Of a stretch of DNA of 64,000 bases, positions 44,933-55,400 are shown one piece after another; position 1 is the stretch's first letter; each line of letters begins with the position of its first letter. The DNA is from Atherix ibis (taxonomy: Eukaryota; Arthropoda; Insecta; Diptera; Athericidae), in the NCBI GenBank assembly GCA_958298945.1, contig CATQJD010000001.1, positions 763,209 to 827,208 of the forward strand. Direction: 5' to 3'. Made by a program: the position numbers and the translations under genes. The notes below the pieces were generated by a model. That model was not told the origin of the DNA. It was given only the letters and a program-made list of their open reading frames with translations, and did not search any database.

Positions 44933-45298
44933 AGCTGTATTCGTTTGGACCAATTTTGCTACTACACTAGTTGTGTATCTGTCATCATCTAGTTTACCTC
45001 GAACAAAGCAGTAATTTTCAGCTGGAGTTACGCATACAATGTACGGTAGGTGGATTGTAGTTGCTACAGTGAAAATAGATAGATTTGCGGGTTCGTTGGT
45101 TATGTTGAAATGTCATATTTTTATTTTTATTGTTTATGTGTGCGTAAACTGTTTTTATTGTTTATGTGTGAATAAACTCAGAATGGTTGGGGACTATTGT
45201 GAGATTGTATTTTACTGCTGTAAGTGATATGTTCATTTTATTGAGAGTCTACTGCGAACTACAGCGCTGTAGAAAAATTGGTCCAATCGAATACAGCT
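44933..45298. mobile_element. PIF/Harbinger-type short element, ATT flanks
   Basis: It starts AGCTGTATTCGTTTGGACCA and ends with ..TTGGTCCAATCGAATACAGCT reversed. ATT is present at 44930-44932 and 45299-45301. The sequence around 31360-31320 in another P copy (minus strand) shows the same target without the element. The interior at 45066-45095 provides the empty site for the footprint at 47076-47108. Confidence 0.85.
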
Positions 45299-45862
45299 AT
45301 TATGTAGTAAATGCATTATAATATGGTCTAATAGAGGAAGCAAAACAAATTTATTTAAATAATAAGCCTACCGAAGAATATACTTTATTTATTAAAACAC
45401 AATGAAAACAGCAATGAAAAATAGACTGAAGAATTCGGTACCTAAAACTTTCTTACACGGATTTGTTAACATTTATATAATGACCAACTTTTCACTTTTT
45501 CACCACTTTTTGGATAAAATAAATCACTATAGCCATTTAGGCACATCGCAGACTAAATATTTGTTATATTGGTTATTAAAAATGAAGATGTCAATTTACC
45601 GAAAGAAATAAATTCCCGGTTTCCTCTTTTCGGCGAATTTCTAGCAATTTCTAATAAATTACTTAATTTTCTGAAATAAAAACTTCGTATTAAGTTTTAT
45701 CAAGAATATAACTATTTATAAAAATACTTACTTTTTCGTAAACACTTGTAAATATGAAAAAAAACACTTTTAATTGCACTTTCCGATATGCCAAAATTTC
45801 TACTTTCATGGAGAATTAAAAGGCGTTTTCCTTCGGACCAATTTTGCTAAGGAAAGAAAAAA

Positions 45863-46764
45863 TTATAACACTAGTAGGAACATAACCTCAAAATAGTCAG
45901 CAACAATCTGACAATACTTATTGTGCTTTTGAACGTGAAGTGGCGTTGGTGTGTTCCGTACAACGTTTAAATTATTTAATTTAAACTTTGTACGGAAATT
46001 ATTTAATTTAAACGTTGAATAAATTGCCCTAACATATTTTATATATATAATTACAATAAAAAAAATACTTTTGTGCAAAAGCACACTACAAAATTTTTTC
46101 CTATTGTAGTATGCTTGTTTGACACGTTTAGGAGGATTGACTTTAATATGGGAACCATCAATAGCCCCAACAACATCTGGCACACCTTTGATAGCTGCGA
46201 ATTGGTTCTGGTTATTTTGCATTTCGGATGCTGTTGGCCATTTTATGTACTTGGGACTCACTTCGACAAGCCATTTCACGACGCGGTATAAAATTCGATG
46301 GACAGAGCTTTCTGTAACATTAAATCTGTCTCCAATTTAACGGTACGTTTCAGTATTTGCCAGGAACCACAACGATATGTGTATTTCAACATCAGCACCA
46401 ACTGTAGCACGTCCTCCACGCCTTGAACGGTGTAAAACCATATTGTATTCAGCTAAAAGAGTGCGATATTTACAACACTTATTCGTTTAATTATTGTTTA
46501 AAATGAAAACTACATACCCATAATCCTTTCGGCGACAACTTTGCTTAATCTGAAGTGTTTTTTGAATACCGAATCCGTGTAATTTTCAATTACATCCACA
46601 TAATTTTCAACTCTACCTTTTTTAATACCTAGAGGCACATCATCATCAGAATCTAATGTCTCGCTTGACTCTGAAGAATCCAATAAAATTAAATCTGCTC
46701 TACCTTCCAGCACGTGAAACAATTCCATTGAAACCTGTAAAGCAGTCAGTTTATTAATTTGCAA
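45863..46764 (-). pseudogene. Harbinger transposase relic
   Basis: Exon 1 (46764 down to about 46514) encodes MELFHVLEGRADLILLDSSE and FKKHFRLSKVVAERIM, close to the intact copy. After an intron with GTATGT and TTTTAG, the core resumes with WLVEVSPKYIKWPTASEMQN and VVGAIDGSHIKVNPPKRV (first Asp). It breaks after KKFCSVLL near 46075. The second and third catalytic motifs are deleted, and an in-frame stop is seen near 46339. Confidence 0.75.
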
Positions 46765-46887
46765 TTATTTTTTATGTAAAAACTCACTCGATTAATATTT
46801 GACTCTATTTCTCTTCACTTTTCGGGTTTTTTCACTTTAGCAACTAGAATCCACCTAACGTAAATTGTATGCGTAACTCCCTATATA

Positions 46888-47265
46888 AGCTGTATTCGTT
46901 TGGACCAATTTTGCTACAGCGCTGTAGACTCTCAATCTCACAATAATCACCAAGCTACAGCGCTGTAGCAGTAAAATACAATCTCACAATAGTCACCAAC
47001 AATACTGAGTTTATTCACACATAAACAGTAAAAAAAAAATATGACATTTCAACATAACCAACGAACCCGCAAATCGTTAGATTAAAGAAGAAGTATTCTT
47101 TAATCTAGCGCAAATCTATCTATTTTGACTGTAGCAACTACAACCCACCTACCGTACATTGTATGCGTAACTCCAGCGGAAAATTACTGCTCTGTTCGAG
47201 GTAAAGTAGATGATGACAGATACACAACTAGTGTAGTAGCAAAATTGGTCCAAACGAATACAGCT
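46888..47265. mobile_element. PIF/Harbinger-type short element nested in the Harbinger copy
   Basis: It starts AGCTGTATTCGTTTGGACCA and ends with its inverse. The flanks are ATA (46885-46887) and ATT (47266-47268). The paralogous stretch near 28316-28335 (gtaactccctgcataatgtg) is the unoccupied target. It contains the P-type footprint at 47076-47108. Confidence 0.85.
47076..47108. mobile_element. P-type excision footprint: 33 bp of two element tips between 8-bp repeats
   Basis: CGCAAATC is duplicated exactly at 47068-47075 and 47109-47116. The insert is 17 nt of one end (GTTAGATTAAAGAAGAA, consensus CTTAGATTAAAGAAGAA) followed by 16 nt of the other (GTATTCTTTAATCTAG, consensus ..ATCTAAG with one A lost). 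The sister short element at 44933-45298 has the undisturbed target (minus strand of 45066-45095: cgaacccgcaaatctatcta). P transposase of Drosophila cuts with a 17-nt stagger and leaves such tips, so this fits excision of a full copy. Confidence 0.85.
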
Positions 47266-48023
47266 ATTATGTGGTCGTTTGTTCGAGGTAGGGTAGATGA
47301 TGATAGCTGAAACTCTACCGCGGTAGCAAAATTAGTCCAAAGGAAAACGCCTAAAGTTTTCAAACTCTCCGAAAGTGTACAAAATTGAGGCGTTTTATAT
47401 TTGATTCATATTTACGGAATAAATAATAAACCTAAAATAGAATTCGATTTCGTATCAAAAGATGGTACAAAAAATAAAAATTGCTTATCTTTGTATTTAA
47501 ATTGCATTTTTGATTACAATAAATGAATTAAAATTAATATAAATTATTCTTTTGCAATCCAATAAATTTCAAGTACGACAACTAGATGGCAGTGGGTGTC
47601 ATGTCTACATAAAAAAATTTTGACAACTATATCCCTTTGTAATAATTTGGACACAAAAATGCGTATACATATACGGTAAGGGCCAATCCAGGTATTTTTT
47701 AATCCAAGCCCTTTACGGAAATATAAATATTTTCAGAGTTCTAAAATCTAATGTTTACTGCTTGCATAAATTTGTGTAGATTTTTTATGTAGTTTTTGTA
47801 ATACAACTTTCTTGATTTCCAAAAGCATAATTAATATCCATTTTAAGTAACTTATTCCAAACAAAAATATAAGTTGAACACGACAGCAGGCAATAATTTT
47901 GTCCAAAGCTTCTGGTATTAAATGCAATTGTATTTTAGGTTTATTTATTTTAATATCAATCATATATCAAGCGCCTTAATTACATACATTTTTGGAGTTT
48001 TAAAACGCCATTTTCCATAGGTA

Positions 48024-48122
48024 TCGAATGTTTGCATACTTTTCGCGGACTGACGGACTCGCCATTCGAATGTTTGCATACTTTTCGCGTGATAGGTATC
48101 GAATGTTTCCATACTTTTCGCG
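48024..48122. repeat. Three-fold local repeat
   Basis: tcgaatgttt(g/c)catacttttcgcg occurs at 48024, 48066 and 48099. Confidence 0.85.
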
Positions 48123-48199
48123 GACTGAATTTATAAGTGCGATTTAATTAATTCAAATAAGTTTAAATTAATACATTTGCATAAATACTTTGTTTTCAC

Positions 48200-48832
48200 C
48201 TTAGATTAAAGAAGTATTGGATAGGCCTCTACACAAAAATTCTGCCCAAATTTTGTTGGCAATACATTCATAGAACGCACACACATGCAATACAACAGAT
48301 ACGGCGAAACAGTTCATTTTCTGAAATAAAATATTCGTATTAAGTTCTAACAACAATATAACTATTTATAAAAAAACTTACTTTTTCGTAAATACTTGTA
48401 GATACAAACTACACTTTAAATTTCACTTTTTTATGTGACCAGATAACAATTTCAGAAATGACAAAGCTAATCCCCAAGTCTCCACTTTCATGGAGAATTA
48501 AAGTTTTCAAACCCTCCGAAATACTACAAAATTGAGGCGGTTTATATTTCATTGATAATGTATAATAAACCTAAAATAGAATTCCATTTCGTATCAAAAG
48601 ATTGTACAAAAAATAAAAATTAAATTGTATTTTTGTTTCCAATAAGTGAATTAAAATAAATATAAATTTTACTTTTGCAATTAAATAAATTTCCATTACG
48701 ACACATAGATGGCAGTGGATGTCATGTCTACATAAAAATTTTTTGACAGTCATATCCCCCTCGTAAAAATTTGTACACAAAGTTGCGTATACATATACGG
48801 TAAGGGCCTATCCAGGTATTCTTTAATCTAAG
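48200..48832 (-). mobile_element. P-superfamily non-autonomous element, 633 bp, perfect TSD
   Basis: The ends CTTAGATTAAAGAAGTATTG and ..CCAGGTATTCTTTAATCTAAG are flanked by GTTTTCAC on both sides (48192-48199, 48833-48840). There is no coding sequence. It keeps the subterminal blocks of the 5.4-kb element (ctacacaaaaattctg, and cgtatacatatacggtaagg). It also holds the empty site for the Harbinger insertion at 45821. Confidence 0.9.
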
Positions 48833-48851
48833 GTTTTCACGAAAGCAATAG

Positions 48852-48930
48852 GAAGGTTTTATTGCAGGATACGAGATGTGTCTGAAAAGTTATTTTTTAG
48901 AAACACCTCCTATCCTGGAATAAAACCTTC
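48852..48930. repeat. 20-bp inverted repeat, 39-nt loop
   Basis: The arms 48852-48871 and 48911-48930 are reverse complements except one base (gaaggttttattgcaggata against tatcctggaataaaaccttc). Confidence 0.8.
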
Positions 48931-49014
48931 TATTTGGAAGGAAGGTGAAAAATTACAACCGTATTTTTGAGAAAATGTGGATAGAATTTTTGTGTAGACG
49001 CCAATCCAGTTCTA

Positions 49015-49406
49015 TGAGCAAAGTGAACATACATTGAAATATAACGAAAGTTGGATAGTTGCTAACTTTAAAGTCACTGTGCAGTTCGGGATTTGTTTAG
49101 GAAATAAATTTGTGTTAAATTTACAAATTTGTTTCGTAGGATTCTATACCAGTATTTAAACAAGCTGGTTTAGTGCTCAATAATATATGGGAGTAATTCT
49201 GCGTAGATATTTTATCAATTGTTAAATTACATTAAACGCTTCACAAGCTAAATAGGAAAATAAAAAAAAATGATTTAAGCAAGAGCGAAACGTCTCTGGT
49301 TGCAGATCGATTCTAATAATTCTACGTATGATACACAATCGATAAATGCATCATCAATTTAGTTGAAAATGTTATAATAAATGCAAAGTTAAATACATTT
49401 CGAAAC
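49015..49406 (+). promoter_or_regulatory. Upstream region and probable 5' UTR of the MBD/F-box gene
   Basis: Only about 390 bp separate the old P relic from the start codon. No clean TATA box is seen. The region may hold the whole promoter, in which case regulatory sequence borders or overlaps transposon DNA. That is inference from spacing. Confidence 0.35.
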
Positions 49407-52400
49407 ATGTCGACTAACGAAACTTTCTCTGTTTCAAGTGTAAATAGCAAGAAGCGGTCAGCAAATACAGTAAAGTGTGAGGTTCAAGAAGGCTCTGATA
49501 CATATGTTGATATAGCAACAAATGTAGTATTGTCTTCTAACGCGAATGGAAAATATTACTGCAAATTTGAAAACATTACAAAATCACATCAAGGTGGCAG
49601 AAATTTACAAAGTCAACCGGGAAGTTTTGAAAATGTTGATAAAACAGCGGGCGATGCTACAATATTAAATTCTTCACTTAAAATTGACTCGTTAGTGAAT
49701 GAAGATAGTATAGAGAAGATGGATACTGAAACGAATTTTGATATTTCTCAAGCTAAAAAGCATGAGGGCCAATATTATAAAAAAAATCCGGAAGTAGCAG
49801 AACATAATTTCGAAGTTTATGATTTAAAAGTGGATCATGATGGAGCTAATACATCATCGCGGAAATTTAAAAAAAAGGAAACATCGTCAGAGAGCAGCTC
49901 TGTTGCCGTAGAATCAGAACGTAGGAAGACCAATGGTAAAAGTCAGGAGTCATTTCGGCTAATAATAACAAAAACCGTTATAGATGACTTTAATAAATTG
50001 TATTCATCTAACAACGCCAATAGCACAAATACTGGTAAAGGGAAAGAATCAAAAATCTTTAAGCATAAAGCATTTCTTGAGCGTGGTGACAAAAATGAAG
50101 ATTTGCTGTTCTTCAAAAGTAAGTCACATCGCAAACGAAGTTATTCTAGCGATAGTGAATTCTTGGGTTTTCCGGAAGATTGTAATGTTGCGGATAATTT
50201 GTTTGATAACCAAAATAAACGATTGAAATTAGATTCTACAGAAAACAATGATGTATCTAACAATGATGGTGATGATGCTTATAATGACGATGATGATGAA
50301 GACCATGAAAATAATGCTAACATGAATAATAATGAAAGTGCTGGTTACGAGAAACATAATTATAAAAGCAGTGTAAACTCATCCAATGAAGATAATTCAA
50401 CAATGTTACCAAACATGAAACGCGGACAACCAAAAATTCAGTTTGCTCAAGATAGCATCTATAAATTACCATTCGAATGCGGATGGAAACGTGAACTGGT
50501 ATACCGTGCGAAAGCAAGTGCTCGTAAAGATAAAGGTGAAGTGTATTACATAACACCAACTGGAAAAAAGTTGCGAACACGTAGTGACATTATAAAAAAT
50601 CTAACAGATGGTTTGTCCTTGGATAATTTTACCTTTGCTAAAGAACCTGTTGGCGTAGGTCCAGATAAAGAATTGATTCGCAGCGCTAAACCAAGCAATC
50701 GAAATCAGCCTGCATCGGTAACAACTATAGGAAAACGCATTCCGAAACCTAAAGTACCCAAAGGTGCAAGTCCACCTCCAATTGGTGGTACTCTATTGAT
50801 GCAAGTTCCATCCGCTCGTTTACAATTTAATAAGGTATATTTAGAGTCAATATATTTTTTAAATTTGTTGTAGTTTATTGTATATGATTGTTTCTCATTT
50901 AACTTTAAAGGATGCCAAATTATCAAAAACCTTTAACAAAAGTAAATCAATGGGGACAAATATAATTTCATCTGATAATGATCAAACTAGAAAGTCAAAT
51001 AATCGGAATACAAAGTTTTTAAACACAAAAACCGCGTAAGTATTACAAGGTAATATGTTAAAAAATAATAAGGAAGAATATTGACTTTCCACGTACTAAT
51101 GGAAATCATAATTATATCCCATCGAAGTAAACCACAACATAGATTATTTTGAGGAATTTTTTTATATAAATGAGAATAATTATCACAACTAAAATCATTT
51201 TTTCTTATAAAGAAAAATAATTTTGTCGATTTTTCAAATAAACATTCCTCTGATTTTGATAGTTCGGTGATAGCGTAAAATTTTAATTGATGACACAATA
51301 GTATGTTTTGAATGTGTGCATGAAGTAAAAGGTTTATTTATCATGAGAATAAAGTATCAATAAAAAGTCATTCCTCATTCATATTTACTATGCAATATTA
51401 ATGAAAATATTTTAAGTTTCAAATTTAATAATATTTATTAGTATAAATAAATGATCATTTATAAAATTGAAACTATCCGGAAATACAAAGCATGCTCTGG
51501 CATTGTTAGTGTTTAAATTTAAACAATATGTATTCGAATTGATTATTTTTAAATGATAATCTATTAATCAAATATAATATATATACTTTATACTCTTATC
51601 GTATCACATAAATTTCAATAGTAAGAATAAATATAATATAAGAAACAATAAAATAAAATAAATAATTATGAAAATTGAAAACTAAATTGAAAAATAATAA
51701 TATAAAAATTAAAGAGAAAATCAAAGTAAAACTTTTTCCTGGGTGCAAAAATTTTTTCTTTTTATTTGCCGTATTTTAGAGGTGAACCATGCACCATGCA
51801 ATGTCCCCTCGCAATGGGAATGATACCACATCTTCAATGTGTTAAATGCCTGTGTCTGTATCACCATGAGTGTGTTGGAATGAGTCGTTCTATTTCGGAT
51901 GACAGTTCAGTTTGGTCAAATATTAAAAATTCAAATGGTGTAAATGGAACATTGGAAGGAAGGCCTAAAATGCATAAAGATGTTAATGTTAACAGTGGCA
52001 GTAGTGATGTAATTGAGGATTGTTATAATTGTATAAATGAAGTTGGTGGCAATGGAGATCTTAGAAGTTATATTGATGGCTGCGAAAAAATTATTGGATA
52101 TCGTAAGAATTCATCGTTCTCGGGAGAAGGATACATTTGTTCAGTAAGTTTTGAAGTACTTTAACTATGAAAATTATTTGTTATTAGAGTTTTTAATAAA
52201 ATCGATCGATTTTTGTATTTCATTTTTTATATATCTTCCTTTGTATGTATTCTACAGTCGTGTGAATATAAAATTACTTCGAAAGCACTTACATCGCCTG
52301 TAATTGGAATCAAGTTGACTGGTATTAATTCGAAAAAACCAAAAGCAACAACGTTATCAAGATTATCGAAACAATCATCAACGTTTGTTTCTTTACAAAT

Positions 52401-55400
52401 AATACCGAATATGCCAATAAATATCGATGATGACAATGATTACGATGATGATAAAAATAATGCAGAGCATAACGATTATATAGACGATTTGGATGACGAT
52501 GATTATAATGATGACTATGAAGAGGGTGAAGAATGTATTGGTTATAATGAAGATGACATCCATGGTCACACACCTCTGACAATTAGTACTCTCGAAACCA
52601 ACGAGTTGACTTTGCGACGTTTATCATCCAAATCAATACCATCAAGTACTATAAAATCAAGTAAATTTAGAAAATATGATTCATCAGTATCGCCCGATTT
52701 AGATAAAAATCAGAAAAATAAAATATTGAGCACGCATAAGCATCATACGTATATTTCAAATTCATTGTATGATACTCCGAAATCACGCAGATATGATAAT
52801 GAGCATAAAGCTGCAATTAACCAAATTAATATGCCGAATGCAAAAATTATTCAATATGACTACAACGATATAGAAAATAAAAATGTAAAATCAAAAGATT
52901 TAAGGAATATAACATCATTGCAAGCACCTGTAGTAGCAACAAGAAAAATCACAACAACAACCAACACTACGAAAATTTCACATAAAAAACAAACAAATTC
53001 CAGCTGCAATAATATTTTAAATAACGAAAATATAAATTATAGTTTACAAAATAATGTTTCTAGTAATAGTATTTCAATATGTAATAGTCGTGGAAATATT
53101 GCAATAAATACTAATAATAATAATAAAAATTACAGTAATGAGAAAAATAATAGAAGTTATTATAACACAAATAATAGTAATGATTATAGTCATAATAAAA
53201 ATTCCGATAGCAATCAAAGCAATAATACAAATATTGGTAATAATAATAATGATGATATCATTAGTGACAATGGTAATACGAATAATAGGGGTGATATAAC
53301 AATTAGTTCGCAATATTACGGTGGACAATTACCTCAAACAATAGCAGTTATCCAAGGAAGAAAATATGTTGTATTATGGGATAGAATATCAATATCATGT
53401 GTTAATTCAAATCCAAAACTTGGAATTAATGCAACTGAGTGAGTAATCTCAAAATAATACAAAAATATAAATATAATTGAAAGCAAATTATTCTCACGAT
53501 AAGTATGGTGAATGTTTTTATAAAATGTATTTATATATAATATATTTTAATATGCGAGCGTGTTTGTGTTGTTTGTATCCGTTTTGTGGCCAGAGCAAGC
53601 TTATGTGTACCTTAAAAACATTAGTTTGCTTATGACAACCTTATCTATTTTTAAAATAGTGATTTATTTAAAATACGTTTAACTGTGATTGTATATGATA
53701 AGGTGTTATAATTTCCAGAGCTAAATATAGCATACAATTTTCAAAAGCTAATAAAATTATTAAATTACCAATAAATTTATAAAATTAAGCTTTGCTCTTT
53801 TTAAGTATATAGAAGTATTTCACGAGAGAGTGATTTCTTGGGTGATCAAAAATGTTGGCATAAGCAAGTACCACGGAGTATTTTAAAATGTTATTTATTC
53901 TTAAATGAGTAAACAATAATCTATAATTTTCATTTTAAATAAAGGCTGAAAAATTTGGCTTGCAAATAACTAATACTTTGCTTGTTTTCACTTTTCAATA
54001 TTCTTATATTAGATTTTAAAATGAAAAAAAAAAATCCTGTCTGTAAATTTTTTTAAATATTGCAAGATTGTTAAACATTTTATTTAATATAAAAACCCTA
54101 TATATGTATATGGTTAATAAAATATTGTAAACACGATCGAACGAAAATACTATAAATTAACATATATGAAATTATTTTATTGTTGTATGCTTTAAAAAAA
54201 AGTAGGTATATGCATTTTTTTCAATGACTTGATGTGTTAAGTGCGTTAGACATTTCCGAAAACAAATCTGCCAACTTAAATATACTCTTGATTTCATGAT
54301 GTTTGCTTAACTTTCTCGTATGCAGTAATCCAGTGGGTTCAAATCTGTAGACAATGGTGGCATATTAATTGGGCCCTCCCATGTCCAATCCATTGTCCAG
54401 AAAAATTGAATTAAAATGCTGGTAGGACGATCTCTGCTGTTTCATCACAGTAATATAATCTGGGAGTCGTGGGACATCGTTTTATATAGAAGCAGGTATA
54501 CTTCTGTTAAACGACTGACAGTGACTAGATTGTCTAAGATACCGTACCACGTTTACTGAAGAGCGATTTTGGTATCCATTAATTATGCTTACATACTGGT
54601 TTTGATCGGCTTTTATCGACAAGGGAACAGGTTGATAATACCATAAACTTTGTATTTACAATTGATGACCGCTTATTAGTTGACAAAATTCTAGTCAAAA
54701 CGCAGCAAAGCGACGTAATCTTTGATATATGTGTATTCGGCATGTGTATGTACTGTTGGCATTGCTACAAAATTGACTTATTTCTAAAACTTATGAAAAT
54801 AAAATGATATGCACTGTATTTGCCAATATTTAATAATTAGAATGAAAAGCTTTATTATTTGCCTACTGCAAAATATTAGACCTGGATCTTTTGAGCGTAG
54901 AACAACAAAATAATTTTTAAAGATGTTTCAAAATTTTTTAATTGACTCGTTTTTTAACGACATATTTACGCCTTTTATTCTTGCCGATTATTTTCCAAAA
55001 TAATTTACGCACGTGGCACGTCATATTCATTGAAAAAAGATAATATACCTGTATTTTTTAAACTGATGACTATAAAATAATTTGATATGTTGGTTTACAG
55101 TTTTTCACTGACTCGTTCTGGCATACCACGTCCGCCGCTTCACATTATTGTAAAAACTTATTAACTCAAAAACATTTATTTATATCTCGATCATGTTTAT
55201 TTCATTATGTATAACCCGGGCTTTTAGCTAATTAATAAAATAGTTTTTTTATAATTTTTTTTTTACTTTTAAAATTTTGAAAAGTGAACACAAGCAAAGT
55301 AGTAATTCATAATAAAACAATTTTTTTCAGCTTTTATTTAATAAAAAAAATTTTAATTTTGTTGATTCACTCAGGAATAAATATTACTTTAAATCGCTTT

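Larger units (their letters stand above)
45821..47352. mobile_element. PIF/Harbinger coding element, deleted and disrupted
   Basis: The ends AGGCGTTTTCCTTCGGACCA and (right, read inward) AGGCGTTTTCCTTTGGACTA are flanked by AAA on both sides (45818-45820, 47353-47355). The paralogous P copy has the empty site gagaattaaagttttcaaac at about 48493-48512. This fixes a 3-bp target duplication. Inside are pieces of the same transposase as at 26914-28106, and a short element is inserted at 46888. Confidence 0.85.
44346..47708 (-). mobile_element. P-superfamily copy with 8-bp flanks (7/8) and nested insertions
   Basis: The element starts CTTAGATTAAAGAAGAACTG (the THAP-distal end type) and ends ..GGTATTTTTTAATCCAAG (the THAP-proximal end type), so it is inverted relative to 34764-40178. 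The flanks CCATTTAC and CCCTTTAC differ at one base. At about 45650-45597 the minus strand retains a scrap of THAP exon A (ccgggaatttatttctttcg). Two Harbinger-type insertions account for much of its length. Confidence 0.8.
47725..49014 (+). mobile_element. Old P-superfamily relic without intact ends
   Basis: 47740-48190 aligns by eye with 34160-34540 of the old P copy (words gtgtagattttttatgtag, caaaagcataattaatat, tatatcaagcgcc). The right side ends gtgtagacgccaatccagtt at 49014, where the last TIR bases are gone. A younger copy (48200-48832) is inserted in it. No target duplication can be read. Confidence 0.6.

Noticed and set aside
45402..45611. 69-codon plus frame inside a P-superfamily copy
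   Set aside because: It runs antisense to the THAP exon A remnant and intron of that inverted copy.
50317..53328. Minus-strand frames rich in Ile, His or Tyr
   Set aside because: They are shadows of the Asn/Asp-rich low-complexity regions of the plus-strand gene.
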